64,000 bases of DNA from Gammaproteobacteria bacterium (lineage in GTDB: Bacteria; Pseudomonadota; Gammaproteobacteria; Pseudomonadales; Halieaceae), in contig JANSYN010000012.1 in NCBI GenBank assembly GCA_024742415.1, positions 80,494 to 144,493 of the forward strand. Direction: 5' to 3'. A model generated the notes under the pieces. That model was not told the DNA's origin. It did no database searches and was given only the letters and a program-made list of their open reading frames with translations. This document shows positions 49,242 through 59,411 of this stretch, piece after piece; the stretch's first letter is position 1; each line of letters opens with the position of its first letter. Both the position numbers and the translations under genes were made by a program.

Positions 49242-50543
49242 TCAGGCCGCCTTCTCTGCCCCTTCTGCTTCGATCTGGTCGGCATTGGGGTTCAGGTAGA
49301 CCTGCTCGTCAAACTGCTTCTCTGAATTAGCCACGATCAGGGAGACCGTAGCATCGCCTGTCACGTTCACCGCCGTACGCACCATATCGAGGAGCCTGTC
49401 CACGCCAATAATCAACGCAATGCCTTCCACGGGAAGTCCGGCCTGCTCCAGTACAAGAGCTAGCGTTATCAAACCCACCCCGGGAACGGCCGCAGTCCCC
49501 ACCGAGGCCAGCGTTGCCGTGAGGATAACCGTGATAAAGGCTGTCATTGAAAGATCAATACCATACACCTGGGCAATAAAAACGGTAGCGACACCCTGCA
49601 TGATCGCCGTGCCGTCCATGTTGATGGTTGCCCCCAACGGCACGGTAAAACCGGCCACCGTATTGTGAACACCCAGTCGCCGTTCAACGGTACGCAAAGT
49701 GACTGGCAGCGTCGCACCCGAGGAAGCTGTACTGAACGCAAACGCCCAGACGGGCCGCATCTTCAGGATAAGGATGCGCGGCGAGAGGCCGGTCAGAGTC
49801 TTTAGCAAAAGGCTGTAAATCACCAGGCCATGCACCAGAAGCACCGCCAATACTGTAAAGAAGTAAGCAGCCAAATCGGCTATCGCACCAATTCCCATGT
49901 TCGCAAACAGCTTCGCAAGCAACGCAAACACGCCGTAGGGCGCGAGCTTCATCAGCACATCCACCATGCGCATCACTACGACTTCCAGGTCGCGGAAGAA
50001 GGCCGAGATGCGCCTGCCCGGCTCCCCGGCATGGGAAATGGCATAACCGAGCAGCAGCGCGAACACGATGATCTGCAACATCTTACCCTCGGCCATCGCG
50101 CGCACAGGGTTGGAGGGAAAGATATCCACAAGCACATCTGCCAGCGGTGGCGGAATGGTTGGCACAAACGCGACATCGGCCACCAGCTGAACGTCGCTGC
50201 CTGGCTGCAAAATCGAGGCAAACGCCAGCGCAATACTCACCGCGATTGCCGTGGTAGCCAGGTAAAAGACCATGGTCTTTACAGCAATGGGGCCCATTCG
50301 ACTGCCCTCACCCAGTGAACTACTGCCACACACCAGGGACACAAACACCAACGGCACAACCAGAAGCTTCAGGGATGCTACGAAAATCCTGCCAACGACA
50401 TCAAAAACGCCGCCGATAACGTAGTCTTGCAAGATGGTCTGAAACCCTGCCGGCGCCGCCGTGCCATTGAATATGAGGTTGCAGATCGAGCCCAGGGCCA
50501 CCCCTGCAACCATCGCGAGCAGTATGCGATTCGTGAGACTCAT
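49242..50543 (-). CDS. Dicarboxylate/amino acid:cation symporter (DAACS family)
   Basis: AFSTASSGATLPVTLRTVERRLGVHNTVAGFTVPLGATINMDGTAIMQGV, LIIGVDRLLDMVRTAVNVTGDA. Confidence 0.95.
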   Translation of the reverse strand: MSLTNRILLAMVAGVALGSICNLIFNGTAAPAGFQTILQDYVIGGVFDVVGRIFVASLKLLVVPLVFVSLVCGSSSLGEGSRMGPIAVKTMVFYLATTAIAVSIALAFASILQPGSDVQLVADVAFVPTIPPPLADVLVDIFPSNPVRAMAEGKMLQIIVFALLLGYAISHAGEPGRRISAFFRDLEVVVMRMVDVLMKLAPYGVFALLAKLFANMGIGAIADLAAYFFTVLAVLLVHGLVIYSLLLKTLTGLSPRILILKMRPVWAFAFSTASSGATLPVTLRTVERRLGVHNTVAGFTVPLGATINMDGTAIMQGVATVFIAQVYGIDLSMTAFITVILTATLASVGTAAVPGVGLITLALVLEQAGLPVEGIALIIGVDRLLDMVRTAVNVTGDATVSLIVANSEKQFDEQVYLNPNADQIEAEGAEKAA

Positions 50544-50770
50544 TCAGCGCACTCGCCGACGGTAACCGCCACCACCTGATCATCGGCACAGGCGTTGCAA
50601 GGCGAGGAGTAGTTCCTGAGTTCACCATCGCCACGCTGACCGCAGGAGGGGTTATATTCCAGCGTGCATACCTGCGGCCTGGCCTCCGGGCAAGGGGTTG
50701 CCGTGCTCTCGGGCTGTGCGGCACACGCTGTGAGCACTACTGCATAAACAGGAATCCATGCGTATCGCAT
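50540..50770 (-). CDS. Small lipoprotein with Kazal-like Cys pattern
   Basis: Lipobox VVLTAC; CTLEYNPSCGQRGDGELRNYSSPCNACADDQVVAVTVGEC. Confidence 0.65.
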   Translation of the reverse strand: MRYAWIPVYAVVLTACAAQPESTATPCPEARPQVCTLEYNPSCGQRGDGELRNYSSPCNACADDQVVAVTVGECAE

Positions 50771-50839
50771 TGTATTCTCCCTGACCCCGGAAAGATTCCG
50801 GACTAGCGGCCAGCATCATGACAAGAAGGGCACAGACTA

Positions 50840-52267
50840 TCACTGCACAGCAACAGGTGCATCTCCCGCCGCTGCACCGAGTAGAATCTCGCGTGCGATA
50901 TCTATCGATCGCAGGTAGCTTGCAACACTGATGTATTCACCCGTACCGTGTATCGACGGCGTTTGCGCCGAGTCAACCAGCACACCGTGAAACCGGTACT
51001 GGTCTCGCGCCAGTTCGATATAGTGTCGTGTGTCGGTAGTTGCAGTCAGCAGGGATGGCACCACCAGGGCCTGCGGGTAAACCGCGGCCACCGCCTTGGC
51101 GATTACCACAAAACCCTCGCCATCCTTGTTGGCAATTCCAGGCAGGCCATCCCAGTTACCGGATTCAATAGTGACTTCCGGATCGTCAACGATTCCTTCT
51201 ATCCGCTCGATCAGCGATTCTACCGTGTCTCCCGGTAGCAGCCGAAAATTGATTTTTGCCTCTGCGCGCTGCGGGACCACGTTTTCTTTCACTCCGGCGT
51301 TGAACATGGTCAGTGCCGTCGTACTGCGCACAAAAGCACTGGTTAGCCTTTCTCCCGACATCTGCGATGCGACCAGTGGGCCGGTTAACCACAGGTTACT
51401 GAATATGAAGCGCTCGGGCTGCTGGGTATACGGTGCGACTGCTTCCAGCATCGCCACTACCGGTTCAGAGAGGCGGGCCGGAAAGGGGTTGGCTTCAATA
51501 CGTGCCAACGCAGCTGCAAGGCGGCCTATCGTACTAATTGCGGGTGGACTTGATGAATGTCCACCCTCGCCCGTAGCGGTCAGTGTCAGGGTCACGTAGG
51601 CTTTCTCGGCAATATTAACCAGCGCCACCGGCCTGTCCGCTACCAGTGGATTGTCGGCAACGATCAGGCCCCCTTCATCGATCATCCAGGCGAACTGCAT
51701 ACCACGCCCGGCCATCAGTTCGGCCATTTCGCGCGCACCCTCGCGCCCACCAACTTCCTCATCATGACCAAAGGCAAACACCAGCGTACGGCGAGGAGAA
51801 AAATGCTCTGCCAGCAATCCTTCGGCTGCCTCGAGCCAGCCCATGAGACCCTGTTTGTCATCCAGCGTACCTCGGCCGTAGATATTCTCCTGCGAGATAA
51901 CGCCCGCAAATGGCGGGTGTGGCCAGTCAGGTTCTGTCCCCGGTTCGATCGGAACGACATCACTATGCGCCGTAAAAAGTACAGGCGGCAGGCTGGAATC
52001 TGTTCCCTGCCAGGTCATCAAAAGACTGTGCTCGTTGACCGCCTCAACCAGCAGCGTGTCGAAAACTCTTGGGAAGCTACGCTCCAGAAAGCGATTGAAC
52101 TTTTGGAACTGCCCATAGTCAATTCTGGCCGGGCCCTGGTAGCTGATCGTTTCATAGCGTATCGCTGCAGCCAGGCGCTGCTCTGGTGACTCATCTGCCA
52201 GCGCATACAGCGAAGACAAAAACACGATTGATGACACCACCACCGCGTAAGCTCTGGACACCGACAT
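50840..52267 (-). CDS. M20-family (ArgE/carboxypeptidase-like) metallopeptidase
   Basis: LFTAHSDVVPIEP, GRGTLDDKQGLMGWLEAAE, FAFGHDEEVGGREGA, GVVPQRAEAKINFRLLPGD; signal peptide. Confidence 0.92.
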   Translation of the reverse strand: MSVSRAYAVVVSSIVFLSSLYALADESPEQRLAAAIRYETISYQGPARIDYGQFQKFNRFLERSFPRVFDTLLVEAVNEHSLLMTWQGTDSSLPPVLFTAHSDVVPIEPGTEPDWPHPPFAGVISQENIYGRGTLDDKQGLMGWLEAAEGLLAEHFSPRRTLVFAFGHDEEVGGREGAREMAELMAGRGMQFAWMIDEGGLIVADNPLVADRPVALVNIAEKAYVTLTLTATGEGGHSSSPPAISTIGRLAAALARIEANPFPARLSEPVVAMLEAVAPYTQQPERFIFSNLWLTGPLVASQMSGERLTSAFVRSTTALTMFNAGVKENVVPQRAEAKINFRLLPGDTVESLIERIEGIVDDPEVTIESGNWDGLPGIANKDGEGFVVIAKAVAAVYPQALVVPSLLTATTDTRHYIELARDQYRFHGVLVDSAQTPSIHGTGEYISVASYLRSIDIAREILLGAAAGDAPVAVQ

Positions 52268-52529
52268 GCAAAAATCCTCCTGAAAACTCGCGCCAAATGG
52301 CGTATCTGATCGCACGGGCGCTTTATTATTTTATGACTATCTAACGCTATACTGATGAGTCGTGACGCAATTAATGCACAGTGCATGATCAGGGGGTTAC
52401 GGTCAATATCGAGGTCGGCACTCGCAGACGCCAACGGCAGGCCACCGCAAGGGTCTCGCACCGGCACACTGGCGTCGAAAAGCGCCGGATGAGGTCATCC
52501 AGAATATAGTCATACAAGGAACTGCCAAG

Positions 52530-52934
52530 ATGCTTAGATCCGTCAATCTCAGGGATTACATGTTAACCAACCCGCTAACCGTAAAGCCGGAAGACAACGT
52601 CGTGGAGGCCATGAAAATCATTATTGACAACCGGGTGTCTGGTGTTTGCGTTGTTGACGATCAGCGTAACCTGCTTGGCGTGCTTTCCGAGATGGATTGC
52701 CTGCGCGCGGTCCTAGCGACAACTTATAACGACAGCCGTATTGGAATAGTCAGTGAACACATGGCAACTGAGAATCTGGTCGTTGCCCATCCCAACGAAG
52801 ACATCGTTGACGTGGCCAGAGATATGCTGCGCATCAACAAACGGCGGCGACCCGTTGTTGAGAACGGCAAACTGATTGGACAAATCACCTGTCGACAGCT
52901 TCTTCGAGCGGTTGCGACATTCAGCGAGCAGTAG
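52530..52934 (+). CDS. CBS-domain pair protein
   Basis: MLTNPLTVKPEDNVVEAMKIIIDNRVSGVCVVDDQRNLLGVLSEMDCLR, second CBS RRPVVENGKLIGQITCRQLLRA. Confidence 0.92.
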   Translation: MLRSVNLRDYMLTNPLTVKPEDNVVEAMKIIIDNRVSGVCVVDDQRNLLGVLSEMDCLRAVLATTYNDSRIGIVSEHMATENLVVAHPNEDIVDVARDMLRINKRRRPVVENGKLIGQITCRQLLRAVATFSEQ

Positions 52935-53041
52935 CCGACATCAACTGTACTCATCGAGCATTACGATTCACGCTGAATGGCTTAGAAGCTCAAGCTTCAC
53001 AATGGCAACCTGCACTCGGTGAAACCGGGTCGGGCCGGGCG

Positions 53042-54328
53042 TCACTGTGGAAGCCCCTCCCAGGCCAATAACCAATGCTCCAGCGCGTCGGCCTTCATAG
53101 GTTTGGCGAAATAGAACCCCTGACCATAGTCGCACCCCAGCTCTCGCAGTGTACGAAAAGCCGACTCATCTTCTATGCCCTCCGCAACGACAGACATACC
53201 AAACTCCCGGCCGATCTGGATCATGATTTTTACCAGCTCAAACTCTCTTGGCTCCTCCAGGAAAGACTGGATAAAGCTTCTGTCGATCTTGAGCTCACTG
53301 GCAGGAATGTGCTTGAAGTAGGACAGCGACGAATAGCCCGTACCGAAATCATCAATCGACAACCGCATACCGGCATCACGCAGTTTCGTCAGATTGCTGA
53401 AGCCCGCCTGCTTGTCTTCAATAATCGCGTTCTCGGTGATCTCAACGGTGACTCTTTGCGGATCAACGCCCCAAATCGCACGTGCATCTGTTAGCAATGA
53501 CACTACGTCCGGGCTGCTTACAAGCTCGGCTTGAACATTCACAGCCACACCAATATCAGTGACCGCTTGCCATTCCTTCAACTGCCTGAAAGCCTGGTGA
53601 ACAATCCACTTGGTCAGTTCAAACGAACGTCCCGCCACCGCCGCAAGCGCGACAACCTTTTCCGGCGACACTGTTTCTCCCGAGTTCGTTCGCCATCGCA
53701 GCAACGCCTCGACGCTCTCGATGTTGCCCGTAAGCAGATTGACCTTGGGCTGGTAGGCCAGACCGAAGTCGTTCTCACGCAGCGCAGTGATGAAATGCTG
53801 CTCCAACTGATCGTCTTTCGTTTCATCTTCGACATGCTGGAGAAGTTGTTCCAACCCATGATCGCCACCGGCTCTGACCTGCCTCACCGAAGCCTCAGCG
53901 CTACTGAGCATTTCGAGCGTCTGGGCACGGCCTTCATGGTTGACCGCTACACCTACGTGAATGTCAACTTTCAAACCCCCAGTGGCCGACGAGAGGGACG
54001 CTCGCAGCTGTGAGTTGACCTTGTTGATCGCAAGTGCAATCAGAGCGGGATTTCCCAACTGCGGCAGGAGGAAGGCAAAGGAATGACTGCCCACTCGAAA
54101 AACCGTATCAGGCAGCTTGCTGAGCGCAAGTAGTTCACGTTGGGACGTCAGCAGAACATGATCGCCAAGCGCATAACCATGACTATGGTTGATACGCGCC
54201 AGCCCGCCGATATCGACAAGCAACATGCCCAGGTGGCTCTGCTCAGCGCGTGCAGCCGCCACAAACCTGTCCAGCGCAGACAAGCATTGCGCGCGACAAA
54301 TCGCGGGGGCGGTAGCTGCATCGCTCAT
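53042..54328 (-). CDS. Degenerate GGDEF + EAL domain protein (probable c-di-GMP phosphodiesterase)
   Basis: GGDEF position reads VGSHSF; EAL motifs SVEALLRW, ENAIIED, LSIDDFGTGYSSLSYF, LKIDRSFI intact. Confidence 0.92.
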   Translation of the reverse strand: MSDAATAPAICRAQCLSALDRFVAAARAEQSHLGMLLVDIGGLARINHSHGYALGDHVLLTSQRELLALSKLPDTVFRVGSHSFAFLLPQLGNPALIALAINKVNSQLRASLSSATGGLKVDIHVGVAVNHEGRAQTLEMLSSAEASVRQVRAGGDHGLEQLLQHVEDETKDDQLEQHFITALRENDFGLAYQPKVNLLTGNIESVEALLRWRTNSGETVSPEKVVALAAVAGRSFELTKWIVHQAFRQLKEWQAVTDIGVAVNVQAELVSSPDVVSLLTDARAIWGVDPQRVTVEITENAIIEDKQAGFSNLTKLRDAGMRLSIDDFGTGYSSLSYFKHIPASELKIDRSFIQSFLEEPREFELVKIMIQIGREFGMSVVAEGIEDESAFRTLRELGCDYGQGFYFAKPMKADALEHWLLAWEGLPQ

Positions 54329-54331
54329 GGG

Positions 54332-55561
54332 CTACAACTGTATCGCTGTCATATCGATGCCATAGGCATCCGGTTCCAGGCTATTGACGATGTCCAGAGC
54401 GACTCTGTCCTCGGTATGCGTCTCGGTCAACAAATCGACCATCTTGAAAGTATCCATGGGAGCTTTGTCTGCATCCAGCAGCACCAATACCTTTGGACGC
54501 AGCCGCCGGGTGCGGTACTCCGCGATTACCACGGCAACCTCACCTGAAGAAAGCTCTACCAACGAACCCGCCGGGTAAATGCCAATCGCCTGAATGAACT
54601 CTTCCACCAGTTCGGCCTGAAAATCGCAATCTTTCCATTCATAAAGCAATTTGATTGCCCGCGCCGGGGGTATTCCCCTGGCATAGCTCCTGTTACTGGT
54701 AATGGCATCATAGCAATCCACTATGGCGGCAATTCTGGCAAATACGGGAATTCCATCCCCACGCAGACCCTGCGGATACCCTGAGCCATCATGTCGTTCA
54801 TGGTGATGCGCAATCATGTCGATAACATCCTGGTTGATGATTCCGCTATCCTGAATCATTTCGACACCATGCCGAACGTGATCCCGCACCTGCTGAAACT
54901 CCTCTTCAGTCAGTGGGCGTGTGGCATTGAGCAGCGCTTTATCAACGCGAAGTTTACCTACGTCAAAGAGAAGCCCGCCGATGGCCAACGTGCGCAAGTC
55001 CGCCTTTGGCAAGCCCAGTTGTCGACCAAGCGCCACGGCCCATATTGAGGCACCGAGAGAGTGTTGATAGGTGTAGTGATCCTCCTGCTTCATGCGCGCC
55101 AGCCAGATACAGGCATCGGGGTTGCGCGTGATGCTCTCAATCATGGGATCAACTGACTTCTTGGCCTTGACCATATCGATGGCAGCACCATCGGCAACGC
55201 CGTCAAACATCTCGTCAATTTCAGTGGAGAGCACCTCGACCGCTTTCTGCGCCCTGGGGTACTCGTCTGTCCAACTGGACTTGTCTTCGTATTTGCTTAG
55301 CGTCCTCTTGGGGAAGAAATCCTGTGTCGGTCGACGAGGGCGGCTATTGGCCCGACGCTTTGCCAACACCGGGGCTTGCACGCTCTTGAGCGTATCGACA
55401 TAGACATACTGACAATAGCGCTGCAAGCGTTCGATATCACCGCGCGTCTCCAGCACGAAGCCCTGAAGGACAAATGGCGTCTCAAGCCACGGCCGATCAA
55501 GGCTGGACACGTACATCCCCACCTCCAGATCAATTGCCGGAACTTTTACAACCTCAAGCAT
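54332..55561 (-). CDS. DUF3391 + HD-GYP domain phosphodiesterase
   Basis: N-term IDLEVGMYVSSLDRPWLETPFVLQGF; HD-GYP HHERHDGSGYPQGLRGDGIPVFARIAAIVDCYDAI. Confidence 0.93.
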   Translation of the reverse strand: MLEVVKVPAIDLEVGMYVSSLDRPWLETPFVLQGFVLETRGDIERLQRYCQYVYVDTLKSVQAPVLAKRRANSRPRRPTQDFFPKRTLSKYEDKSSWTDEYPRAQKAVEVLSTEIDEMFDGVADGAAIDMVKAKKSVDPMIESITRNPDACIWLARMKQEDHYTYQHSLGASIWAVALGRQLGLPKADLRTLAIGGLLFDVGKLRVDKALLNATRPLTEEEFQQVRDHVRHGVEMIQDSGIINQDVIDMIAHHHERHDGSGYPQGLRGDGIPVFARIAAIVDCYDAITSNRSYARGIPPARAIKLLYEWKDCDFQAELVEEFIQAIGIYPAGSLVELSSGEVAVVIAEYRTRRLRPKVLVLLDADKAPMDTFKMVDLLTETHTEDRVALDIVNSLEPDAYGIDMTAIQL

Positions 55562-55703
55562 ATTACCGTCCAGGGAAGCTTCCTGTTTCCGATTGAGGAT
55601 AGCTTTTCCAGGTTGAAATGTCCCTAAATGTCATGTGAAACAATTCCCATAACAAAAAGCAAGTGCCGACAGGGCAACACCGCTTGAAAAGCCAGGGCAT
55701 CGA

Positions 55704-56660
55704 CTACTGAAGCTGCAACCATCCGATATCCCGCGCAAGCACACGCACCGTGGATGGCGTGCCCGACTCTGCAGCCGGGCGTACCCAGGGTATGAGCCGC
55801 TCCAGCAATCCCTTGCTGCTGTAGATCAGAGGAATGACCGCCACGATCGAGTCGCCCGCCAGGTTGAGTTGCAGCCTGTGCTGGGGTCGTCCGGCAGTGG
55901 CATGAATCGTCAGGACATCCCATTCAACCTTAACGCCATGCTGCCGTTGCCAGGCTACCTGATCAGCCAGTAAAACTGCTTCATTCATCACCTGGACACA
56001 CAGTTCCCGCGCTCGCGTGATATTCACATCCGTGGCAAATTCGAATGTAAGGCCGCGATAACTGCACACCGGTCCGTCTGCGGTAAAACTCCATAGTGGC
56101 CTGACACTTTCTGTAGACATTCGGACAGGTTGTGCCAAATGAGACGATCCCGTGAGCTCTGCGCAGTTGATTTGCGCACAAAAATGCTCGAGCACCTGCT
56201 GCTCAAAACGTGCCTGTTCCCCAAGGCGAGGATGATTGAGCATAGTGACGCGCTGTTCAACTGCAACACTCGCCCCCGCACCGCTGTCCGTGCGCAACTC
56301 AACGGGAAAGCCATCCTCAATATCAGCCAAGAGCATATCAATCACCGCTGCATAGCGTTCGACCGCTCGAGCCCATGCCATCAGCGAGGCATCACCGCCG
56401 CCACGATCAGCCTCAAGCCGGGCGAGCGAAGCTTCTTCCTGGTAGGCCAGGGATAATTCGTACAGGGCAGACTGTGCGAACAACGCCCGAGAATCCGCAG
56501 GCTGCAACTGCAGAGCCGCCACGGTGCGCTCAAAGCGTGTTGACATAGCCGTCGACGCAGCACTAGTAAGACGATCAACAGGTACTGCGCTCGCCGGCTG
56601 CGTAACGCTCAAGCACACGACTGCCAGTAGCAGCCGGGGCAATGCCCTGAAGTTCACCAC
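55704..56660 (-). CDS. Secreted protein of unknown function (start approximate)
   Basis: Signal peptide VVNFRALPRLLLAVVCLSVTQPASA (possible GTG start); no family recognised. Confidence 0.6.
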   Translation of the reverse strand: MVNFRALPRLLLAVVCLSVTQPASAVPVDRLTSAASTAMSTRFERTVAALQLQPADSRALFAQSALYELSLAYQEEASLARLEADRGGGDASLMAWARAVERYAAVIDMLLADIEDGFPVELRTDSGAGASVAVEQRVTMLNHPRLGEQARFEQQVLEHFCAQINCAELTGSSHLAQPVRMSTESVRPLWSFTADGPVCSYRGLTFEFATDVNITRARELCVQVMNEAVLLADQVAWQRQHGVKVEWDVLTIHATAGRPQHRLQLNLAGDSIVAVIPLIYSSKGLLERLIPWVRPAAESGTPSTVRVLARDIGWLQLQ

Positions 56661-56811
56661 CTGCAACCCCTGTTTAGTGGAGGGCGCCAGTAGTGAAAAA
56701 CGATGCGCGCAGAAAAGTGACCGGAACAAAGACGCAAAATTCACACTGCCGTTCACTAAACCGCAACCCCATGGACACAAATATGCCACATAAGCTTACT
56801 ACACTGGCTCC

Positions 56812-57345
56812 ATGGGTATATTCTACAAATTGCACGATCTAGACGCGCGACTCTTTTCGTTAATCTTTCGCCACCCGGAAAACACTCTCACCTGGATTAC
56901 AGCACGCTCCATCTCACGCTCGGCTGATGGATATCTGCTTGTACTTACCCCCCTGCTTCTGGGGGTGATGAACAGTGCAAGTGCCATGCTGCTGAGCAAA
57001 CTAATACTGGTCTCAATTCTTATCGAACGCTGCATATACTTGCTGCTGAAGAATGGTCTACGTCGTAAAAGGCCTGGAGAAGCGATGCCAGGACTTCGCC
57101 ATGCCATACAGGCCGCTGATCGCTTCAGCTTTCCCTCGGGACACACGTCTGCGGCTTTCGTTTACGCCACTGCGCTGGTTCTCGTCTACACAGAACCTGT
57201 CTTCGCAGTGTATCTCTGGGCGTGCGCTGTCGGGCTTTCGCGCGTTATCCTGGGTGCTCACTATCCCGGAGACACGCTTGCCGGCGCGGCGATAGGAACG
57301 TCAGTTACCTGTTGGACTGCGGCTCAATTGGGGGTGATGACATGA
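56812..57345 (+). CDS. PAP2-family phosphatase
   Basis: KNGLRRKRPGEAMPG, RFSFPSGHTSAAFVYATAL, SRVILGAHYPGDTLAGAAIG. Confidence 0.93.
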   Translation: MGIFYKLHDLDARLFSLIFRHPENTLTWITARSISRSADGYLLVLTPLLLGVMNSASAMLLSKLILVSILIERCIYLLLKNGLRRKRPGEAMPGLRHAIQAADRFSFPSGHTSAAFVYATALVLVYTEPVFAVYLWACAVGLSRVILGAHYPGDTLAGAAIGTSVTCWTAAQLGVMT

Positions 57346-58418
57346 AAGTACTGTATGGCGTTCAGGGCACGGGGCAAGGCCACCTGAGCCGAGCATATGC
57401 AATGGCCGCTGCACTGCGCGAGTATCGCGTTGATGTCACGTGGCTGGTATCCGGTCGCGACAAGAGCGAGCTCTTCGATATGCAGGCCCTGGGGGACTAC
57501 CTTCATCGCCAGGGACTGAGTTTCGCGACTCACAACGGCAGGGTTCGCTACCGCAAAACGCTGGCCAAAAACTCAGTGCGCCAGTTTATCCGTGAAGCCA
57601 CCACGCTTGATGTTTCACAGTTTGACGTGGTCATTACCGACTTCGAACCGGTAACTGCCTGGGCGGCGCATCTGGCGGGAGCCCCTTCAATCGGCATTGG
57701 TCACCAGTATGCTTTTGGCAAACACACGCCCAAACGCGGTATGAACCCCCTGAACGGCCTAATAATGCGCGGCTTTGCGCCAGTTGAAACCAAGGTAGGG
57801 CTGCACTGGTATCCCTACAATAATCATATCCTGCCGCCAATTGTTCACCTGCCCGAGCTACAGCCGCAAGACGGCGGTGGAATCGTCGTCTACCTGCCGT
57901 TTGAGGATCAACACGCCATTACCGGCATGTTGCAAAAGATCCCCGAAAAACAGTTTGTCCAGTTCGCCAGCTCCCTCGAAGACACCCGGAGGGGCAACGT
58001 GCAACTGTGCAAAGCCAACACCACCGGCTTCAAGCGCGCCCTGGCCCATGCCGAAGCCGTGATCTGTAACAGCGGTTTTGAACTTATCAGTGAGTGTCTG
58101 CAATGGGGCAAGCCCGTGTTGACCAAGCCGCTTGGCGGCCAGCCAGAACAGTTATCGAATGCCTATTCCCTTGAACTGCTGGGTTGCGCCACCGTGACAG
58201 CCCAGCTAAACGAACGCATCATCTGCCATTGGCTGCAAAAACCCCTGAGACATCATGCAGCTGGCTACCCGAACGTGGCAGACGCACTCGGCCGCTGGAT
58301 TGCTACAGGCTGCGCAGAGTCCCCACAGGCGCTGTCAGCGCGCCTATGGTCTTCCACGGGGCCCAATCGCGAGCGACAGCGAAGGATGCCGATGGTTGCC
58401 GCACCCATGGCGTACTGA
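57342..58418 (+). CDS. MJ1255/VC2487-like glycosyltransferase family protein
   Basis: MKVLYGVQGTGQGHLSRAYAMAAALRE; AEAVICNSGFELISECLQWGKPVLTKPLGGQPEQLSNAYSLE; ATGA overlap with PAP2 stop. Confidence 0.85.
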   Translation: MKVLYGVQGTGQGHLSRAYAMAAALREYRVDVTWLVSGRDKSELFDMQALGDYLHRQGLSFATHNGRVRYRKTLAKNSVRQFIREATTLDVSQFDVVITDFEPVTAWAAHLAGAPSIGIGHQYAFGKHTPKRGMNPLNGLIMRGFAPVETKVGLHWYPYNNHILPPIVHLPELQPQDGGGIVVYLPFEDQHAITGMLQKIPEKQFVQFASSLEDTRRGNVQLCKANTTGFKRALAHAEAVICNSGFELISECLQWGKPVLTKPLGGQPEQLSNAYSLELLGCATVTAQLNERIICHWLQKPLRHHAAGYPNVADALGRWIATGCAESPQALSARLWSSTGPNRERQRRMPMVAAPMAY

Positions 58419-58587
58419 AATCACCCGCACAAGAAAGACACAAAGGCCCTATACTCAGCCCCTGCGGAAGACTCACTGGCGTTGCCAATCCAGGGCCGAT
58501 AACCCCGCCTCTGACAACGCCCACCAAGGCTCTTCTGTGTTATCATCCTGATCCTCCAGTGACTCCACCTGACTGGCACAAAGCATC

Positions 58588-59358
58588 ATGGCTCAGGCTC
58601 CCAAAACCGAAGAAGCAGTACCGCAAATCGAGGCCTATGCGCTCAGCGCAGCCCAGATCCACTACTTCGACACTTTCGGCTATCTCAAGATTCCCGGCCT
58701 GCTCAAGGATGATTTCGAAACCATCAACCAGGGTTTCGAGTACCTGTTTGGCAACCAGGAGCAGCCTGTTTGGGAAACCAGAGAGGCCCTGCATGGCGAT
58801 GAGCGACGGGTCATCATTCCGGGTTTTATCGAGCAATCCCCACTTTTGGCCCCGCTGCAGCACGACCCGCGTATCGTTGGCATCGTCAAAAGCCTTATCG
58901 GGCCGGCCTACAAATGGTCGAGTAGTGACGGTAACCTGTTCTACTGCGAGAGCTACTGGCATTCAGACATGTATGCCACACCGCTACAGCACTACCACAT
59001 CAAGCTTTCGATTTATCTCGATGAACTGAGCGGCGACAATGGCGCGATCCGCATCATTCCGGGCTCGCACTTCCACAACCAGACCTTCGCCCGCACCCTG
59101 CAACGCGATTTCAAGGATGCAGAAAAGATCGAGGCGCTCTTCGGTGTCAAGGGGAAAGATATACCAGCGGTTACCATTGAAAGCTCGCCCGGTGATGTCA
59201 TCGTGTGGAATTTTCGTACCATTCACGCGAGCTACAACGGAGGCGAACGGCGCAGGCTCTTTTCCCTGAATTTTGGAGAGGCAGAGGCAGGAACGCATGA
59301 TGGCGAAGACCCCACCGTTTGCAGTGCCTTTCCTTATCGCCAGCCTCCATCGATGTAG
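58588..59358 (+). CDS. Phytanoyl-CoA dioxygenase (PhyH) family protein
   Basis: YWHSDMYATPLQHYHIKLSIYLDELSGDNGAIRIIPGSHFHN (HxD), WNFRTIHASYNGGERRRLFSLNF. Confidence 0.88.
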   Translation: MAQAPKTEEAVPQIEAYALSAAQIHYFDTFGYLKIPGLLKDDFETINQGFEYLFGNQEQPVWETREALHGDERRVIIPGFIEQSPLLAPLQHDPRIVGIVKSLIGPAYKWSSSDGNLFYCESYWHSDMYATPLQHYHIKLSIYLDELSGDNGAIRIIPGSHFHNQTFARTLQRDFKDAEKIEALFGVKGKDIPAVTIESSPGDVIVWNFRTIHASYNGGERRRLFSLNFGEAEAGTHDGEDPTVCSAFPYRQPPSM

Positions 59359-59411
59359 CGGCGTGGCAAGGCCGCTTCTGTACGCCAACTCAATCTCTGG
59401 CTTGTAGGCCC

